Below the pieces are notes generated by a model that saw only the letters and a program-made list of their open reading frames with translations, was not told the origin of the DNA and did not search any database. From contig JAKSBX010000101.1 of assembly GCA_022360905.1 (NCBI GenBank), positions 1 through 50,411 of the forward strand: DNA of 50,411 bases. Reading direction: 5' to 3'. This document shows positions 45,122-50,411 of this stretch, piece after piece (position 1 is the first letter of the stretch; each line of letters opens with the position of its first letter). Source of the DNA: Chromatiales bacterium (GTDB taxonomy: Bacteria > Pseudomonadota > Gammaproteobacteria > Chromatiales > Chromatiaceae). The translations under genes were made by a program, and so were the position numbers.

Positions 45122-46165
45122 CTATTCGGCCTGCGACACCCCTTTAAGCTCCTCCATCGGCCAACGAGGCGTAACCGAGAAACTCAATCCATCGTGCTCA
45201 CCAGCCATCAGCCGCTGGCATCCCGCATAGGCGATCATGGCCCCATTGTCGGTACAGAACTTCAGCCGGGGATAGTAGGCCGCCCCACCCTCCTTGGCCA
45301 TCATCTCGCCGATCCGCTCCCGCAAACGCTGATTGGCGCTGACGCCACCCGCCATGATCAGGCGTTTGATGCCGGTCTCGCGTACCGCACGTCGGCATTT
45401 GATCATCAAGGTGTCCACCACCGCCTCTTCAAAGGCACGGGCGATATCGGCTCTGGTCTGCTCAGAAATCGGCTCCCCCTCCGCTTTCGCGGTATCCTGC
45501 AGGGTATTCAGGGCAAAGGTCTTCAGCCCACTGAAACTGAAATCGAGACCGGGACGATCGGTCATCGGCCGGGGAAAGCGATAGCGCCCAGGATCCCCCT
45601 GGGTCGCCAGTTTGGAGAGCTCCGGCCCGCCCGGATAGGGCAGATCCAGCAGTTTTGCGGTTTTATCGAAGGCCTCACCGGCCGCATCATCCAAGGAATC
45701 CCCCATCAATTGATAGTGGCCGACACCTTGTACCTCCACCAGCTGGGTATGCCCCCCCGAAACCAGCATGGCGATGAAGGGAAACTCCGGAGGCTCTGCT
45801 TCCAGCATCGGCGCCAGCAGATGCCCTTCCATATGATGCACGCCGATGGCTGGAACCCCCCAGGACCAGGCCAGACTCCGCCCCACCGAAGCGCCGACCA
45901 TCAGCGCCCCGACCAGACCGGGCCCGGTGGTGTAGGCCACCCCGTCGAGACTCTCCGGACCGATATCCGCATCGGCGAACAGCTGCCGGATCAGTGGCAA
46001 CAGCTTACGCACATGGTCCCGAGACGCCAGCTCCGGCACCACCCCGCCATACTCCTGATGAATAGCAATCTGACTGTGCAGGGCTTCCGCCATTAACCCC
46101 TGATCATGGTCATATATAGCAACCCCGGTCTCGTCACAGGAGGTCTCAATACCTAAAATTCGCAT
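45122..46165 (-). CDS. tsaD: tRNA N6-adenosine threonylcarbamoyltransferase
   Basis: TsaD transfers the threonylcarbamoyl group to adenosine-37 of ANN-decoding tRNAs, with TsaB, TsaC and TsaE. The 347-residue product starts at the ATG at 46165 (family start [19 protein letters not shown]). It has the metal-binding HHMEGH near residue 111, SGGHTQL, and [10 protein letters not shown]. It is divergent from rpsU, the conserved gammaproteobacterial arrangement. Confidence 0.97.
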   Translation of the reverse strand: MRILGIETSCDETGVAIYDHDQGLMAEALHSQIAIHQEYGGVVPELASRDHVRKLLPLIRQLFADADIGPESLDGVAYTTGPGLVGALMVGASVGRSLAWSWGVPAIGVHHMEGHLLAPMLEAEPPEFPFIAMLVSGGHTQLVEVQGVGHYQLMGDSLDDAAGEAFDKTAKLLDLPYPGGPELSKLATQGDPGRYRFPRPMTDRPGLDFSFSGLKTFALNTLQDTAKAEGEPISEQTRADIARAFEEAVVDTLMIKCRRAVRETGIKRLIMAGGVSANQRLRERIGEMMAKEGGAAYYPRLKFCTDNGAMIAYAGCQRLMAGEHDGLSFSVTPRWPMEELKGVSQAE

Positions 46166-46204
46166 AGTAGATGTGGATTTAAACCGATTTTTTACGCCAC
46201 ACCT

Positions 46205-46233
46205 TTGCAAACTGGGGTGGCAATGAGTAGAAT
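46205..46233 (+). promoter_or_regulatory. rpsU operon promoter
   Basis: TTGCAA (46205-46210) and TAGAAT (46228-46233) are exactly 17 bases apart. They would drive the rpsU-yqeY-dnaG-rpoD operon from about 46240, leaving a leader of about 45 bases. Confidence 0.75.
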
Positions 46234-46284
46234 TCCCGCCTTTCGACTGTCGGCGAAGCTAAAAGTAGCGAGGATACAGCATAG

Positions 46285-46500
46285 ATGCCAAACGTACACG
46301 TTAAAGAAAACGAACCATTTGAAGTTGCCATGCGCCGTTTCAAGCGCTCCTGCGAAAAGGCCGGTATTCTTGCCGAAGTCCGTCGCCGTGAGTTCTATGA
46401 AAAGCCCACTTGGGAGCGCAAGCGCAAAGCTGCTGCTGCCGTTAAGCGCAACCTGAAGAAGGTCTCTCGCGAGAGCCGTCGGTTCGAACGTCAGTACTGA
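46285..46500 (+). CDS. rpsU: Ribosomal protein S21
   Basis: The 71-residue basic protein of the small subunit starts [19 protein letters not shown] and is conserved throughout. GCGAGGA lies before the ATG. It heads the macromolecular synthesis operon, whose order (rpsU, dnaG, rpoD) is classic for gammaproteobacteria. yqeY is inserted here. Confidence 0.98.
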   Translation: MPNVHVKENEPFEVAMRRFKRSCEKAGILAEVRRREFYEKPTWERKRKAAAAVKRNLKKVSRESRRFERQY

Positions 46501-46534
46501 TCGCTGATCCAGTCAGACCCTCACGGACTCCTCC

Positions 46535-46978
46535 ATGTTGAAACAGCGCATCCAAGATGATGTCAAGGCGGCCATGAAAGCCAAGGACAAGGACCGTTTA
46601 GGTACCTTGAGGCTGATCACTGCGGCAATCAAACAACGTGAGGTCGACGAACGGGCAGAACTTGACGACAGTCAGGTTCTGGCCATCCTGGACAAGATGA
46701 TCAAACAGCGCCGGGATTCGGTGGAACAGTACGAGTCCGCCGGTCGCCAGGAGCTGGCAGACCAGGAAAAAAGCGAAATCGCAATCATCGAAGACTACCT
46801 CCCGGCCGGTCTGAGTGATGATGAAGTCGCCAGCCTGATCGAAAGCGCCATTCAGGAAGTCGGTGCTGCCGGTATGCAGGACATGGGCAAGGTGATGGGC
46901 AAGCTCAAACCCCAGATGCAGGGGCGGGCCGACATGGGCAAGGTCAGCGGCCTGGTCAAACAAAAGCTGGCCGGATAA
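46535..46978 (+). CDS. yqeY: GatB/YqeY domain protein
   Basis: The 147-residue helical protein is of the YqeY family, related to the tail of the GatB amidotransferase subunit, with a possible role in tRNA amidation. It has the family landmarks LKQRIQDDVKAAMKAKD, RLGTLRLITAAIKQ and the C-terminal GRADMGKVSGLVKQKL. Its place between rpsU and dnaG is common in gammaproteobacteria. Confidence 0.95.
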   Translation: MLKQRIQDDVKAAMKAKDKDRLGTLRLITAAIKQREVDERAELDDSQVLAILDKMIKQRRDSVEQYESAGRQELADQEKSEIAIIEDYLPAGLSDDEVASLIESAIQEVGAAGMQDMGKVMGKLKPQMQGRADMGKVSGLVKQKLAG

Positions 46979-47056
46979 TCCCCCGCTGAGGCAGATCTCT
47001 CAAGTTTCGGTTATCCTTGCCGTCAGGGCCACCACTGGAATGGCCGACTGACAACT

Positions 47057-48811
47057 ATGGCAGGAAAGATCCCCACACATTTTATCGATCAGCTGCTCAA
47101 TCGGGTTGACATCGTCGATGTCATCAACCGACGGGTACAGTTGAAGAAGGCCGGCAAAGAGTTCCAGGCCTGCTGCCCTTTTCACGACGAAAAAACCCCC
47201 TCCTTCACCGTCAGCCCCAGCAAACAGTTCTACCACTGCTTCGGCTGTGGCGCCCACGGCTCGGCGATCGGCTTCCTCATGGAGTACGACAACCTGGGCT
47301 TTGTCGAGGCGGTAGAGGAGCTGGCCCAGTCGGCCGGACTGGAGGTCCCCAGAGAGGGGGGACATGAACAGGGGCCCGACTTAAGACCCCTTTATGAGCT
47401 GATGGAGAAGGCCGCCCGCTTCTATCAACACCAGCTCAAACACCATTCCGACAGCCCCGCAGCGGTGGATTACCTGAAATCGAGAGGCATGAGCGGCCAG
47501 ATTGCCGCCAACTACGGGATCGGCTTCGCCCCGCCCGGCTGGGACAATCTAACCAGCACCCTGGGCAGTGACACAACGTCGCTGGAGAGGCTCAACAAGT
47601 GCGGCCTGCTCAGCGAAAGCAACGGCAAACAGTACGACCGCTTCAGAAACCGCATCATCTTTCCGATTCGGGACCCCCGCGGCCGAACCATCGGTTTCGG
47701 TGGCCGGGTATTGGGAGACGACAAACCCAAATACCTGAACTCCCCTGAAACCCCCCTGTTCCACAAAGGCCGGGAGCTCTACGGCCTCTATGAAGCGCGC
47801 CAGGCAAACCGGGAGATCAGCAATCTGCTGGTGGTCGAAGGTTACATGGATGTGGTGGCACTGGCGCAGCACAACATCCAGAACGCCGTGGCAACCCTGG
47901 GAACCGCCACCACCCACGAACATCTGGAGCTGATCTTCCGCAACTGCCCGGAAGTGATCTTCTGTTTCGACGGAGACCGGGCCGGCCGGGATGCAGCCTG
48001 GAAGGCCCTCAACACCAGCCTGCCGCTGATGCGGGATGGCCGGGAAGTCCGCTTTCTGTTTCTGCCCCAGGGCGAGGACCCGGATACCCAAGTCCGCAAA
48101 GAGGGCAGCGAGGCCTTCATCCAGCGTATCGAAGCGGCCACCCCTCTCTCGGAGTTCCTGCTGCAGCACCTGTCGTCCCAGGTGCACATGGAGAGTATCG
48201 ACGGCCGGGCCAAACTGGCCCAAATGGCAAAACCCCACCTGGAGAAGCTGCCCAAAGGGGTGTTCCGGCAGATGATGTTCGAGCGACTGGAAGAGCTGGT
48301 CGGCCTGAAAGCCGGACATCTGGACGATTTGCCGACCACGCCCCAGCGCAAACCCGCAAAACCGACACCGAACAAGGCCCAGGCACCCACCCCGATCCGT
48401 ACCGCTATTGCACTTTTACTCGACCATCCCCATCTCTATGAGGTGGCTGACGAGGTCCCTGTGGACTGGCAGGCGTGGGATAATCCGGGTATTCATATTC
48501 TCAAGCAACTACTTGAAATTATTAGAACTCAACCTACGCTTAGTAAAGCAGCTCTGATCGAGCGCTGGCGGGACACAGACTACTTCGCCCATCTCAACAA
48601 ACTGGCTCAGGCGAACTACCAATTTGACCTGCCAGGGATGGATCTGGCCACAGAGTTTCGTGATGCACTTCACAGATTGAACGCGCAGTTTCATAAGCAG
48701 AAACGCCCTCAATTAGGGAATATTCCACCAAGTGAATTGTCTGAAGAGCAGCTTGAAGAGATAAAACAGCGTTACCCGGGAAAGATACAACAGGATGAAA
48801 GCAAATCGTAA
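47057..48811 (+). CDS. dnaG: DNA primase
   Basis: DnaG makes RNA primers at the replication fork. The 584-residue product has an N-terminal CHC2 zinc finger (CCPFHDEKTPSF ... CFGCGAHG, about residues 37-65). The catalytic TOPRIM domain has EGYMD (about residue 262) and DGDRAGRDAA. The C-terminal helicase-binding domain is more AT-rich and diverged, as usual. Length is normal. Confidence 0.97.
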   Translation: MAGKIPTHFIDQLLNRVDIVDVINRRVQLKKAGKEFQACCPFHDEKTPSFTVSPSKQFYHCFGCGAHGSAIGFLMEYDNLGFVEAVEELAQSAGLEVPREGGHEQGPDLRPLYELMEKAARFYQHQLKHHSDSPAAVDYLKSRGMSGQIAANYGIGFAPPGWDNLTSTLGSDTTSLERLNKCGLLSESNGKQYDRFRNRIIFPIRDPRGRTIGFGGRVLGDDKPKYLNSPETPLFHKGRELYGLYEARQANREISNLLVVEGYMDVVALAQHNIQNAVATLGTATTHEHLELIFRNCPEVIFCFDGDRAGRDAAWKALNTSLPLMRDGREVRFLFLPQGEDPDTQVRKEGSEAFIQRIEAATPLSEFLLQHLSSQVHMESIDGRAKLAQMAKPHLEKLPKGVFRQMMFERLEELVGLKAGHLDDLPTTPQRKPAKPTPNKAQAPTPIRTAIALLLDHPHLYEVADEVPVDWQAWDNPGIHILKQLLEIIRTQPTLSKAALIERWRDTDYFAHLNKLAQANYQFDLPGMDLATEFRDALHRLNAQFHKQKRPQLGNIPPSELSEEQLEEIKQRYPGKIQQDESKS

Positions 48812-48855
48812 CCCAGACCATCCCACCGAGTGACTAGTGCAACAATATAAAAATG

Positions 48856-48864
48856 TGCTAATAT
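48856..48864 (+). promoter_or_regulatory. Candidate extra promoter for rpoD
   Basis: An extended -10 element TGCTAATAT lies 51 bases before rpoD in the gap after dnaG. The -35 region is weak. E. coli also has an internal rpoD promoter, so this is plausible. Confidence 0.4.
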
Positions 48865-48914
48865 GGCGAGTTCAGTCTCGGCATAACCAACCTCGTCTGA
48901 CAACAAGGTAGAAG

Positions 48915-50411
<1,497 letters not shown>

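Noticed and set aside
45116-46096. Plus-strand open frame of 326 codons
   Set aside because: It is antisense to tsaD. The frame arises from tsaD codon bias.

Overview
The window reads as chromosomal DNA of a gammaproteobacterium with moderate GC content. Supporting evidence is the rpsU-yqeY-dnaG-rpoD block, the EF-P lysylation trio (efp, epmA, epmB), queA/tgt, lgt, psd and tsaD, all with gammaproteobacterial sequence features. A PEP-CTERM protein, an arsenic methylation pair, c-di-GMP enzymes and many short palindromic intergenic repeats suggest a free-living or environmentally transmitted, possibly sulfur-oxidising lineage of the Chromatiales type. That placement is inference. I see no prophage, transposase, CRISPR array or rRNA.

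Layout. 1-5640: a palindromic repeat, a periplasmic protein-isoaspartate methyltransferase-like gene coupled to a large membrane spermidine-synthase-like protein, lgt, and a convergent outer-membrane DUF3187-type protein. 5891-14820: a nine-gene operon of TPR proteins, two TPR lipoproteins, a MotA/TolQ/ExbB-like protein, two ExbD-like proteins and a TonB-like protein with an AgmX/PglI-type C-terminus. This set resembles the core of the Myxococcus Agl-Glt gliding/transport machine. apbE follows. 15870-18572: a gene fragment, a long palindromic repeat, tgt and queA, with a well-formed small-RNA candidate on the opposite strand between them. 18735-22065: an exported hydrolase, a GGDEF-EAL protein and tRNA-Leu(CAA).

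22268-27125: a Sel1-repeat membrane protein, a vWA protein resembling the C-terminal half of the type VI secretion kinase PpkA but with no kinase domain, and an ABC ATPase/permease pair like TagT/TagS. 27124-31820 (minus strand): a PEP-CTERM protein, a GspA/ExeA-like ATPase carrying an OmpA-like domain, and a lipoprotein with Ig-like and FN3-like domains. 32039-35757: an IscR-type-1-like palindrome ahead of an AGXT-family aminotransferase, a two-domain rhodanese, a cysteine-less Sco-like protein and psd, tightly packed. 35783-37030: arsR-arsM. 37207-41810: an outer-membrane-like protein, a diguanylate cyclase, a permuted NlpC/P60-like protein and a class 3 lipase. 42121-44736: epmA, efp and epmB. 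44872-50411: a MITE-like palindrome, tsaD, and the rpsU operon.

The most interesting points are the Agl/Glt-like operon with one ExbD that lacks its ion-carrying aspartate, the kinase-less PpkA/TagTS-like operon, the small RNA candidate between tgt and queA, the IscR-like operator, and the last ~150-350 bases of the window. There the rpoD sequence stops looking gammaproteobacterial, which suggests a chimeric contig end. Several short repeat families recur between genes.
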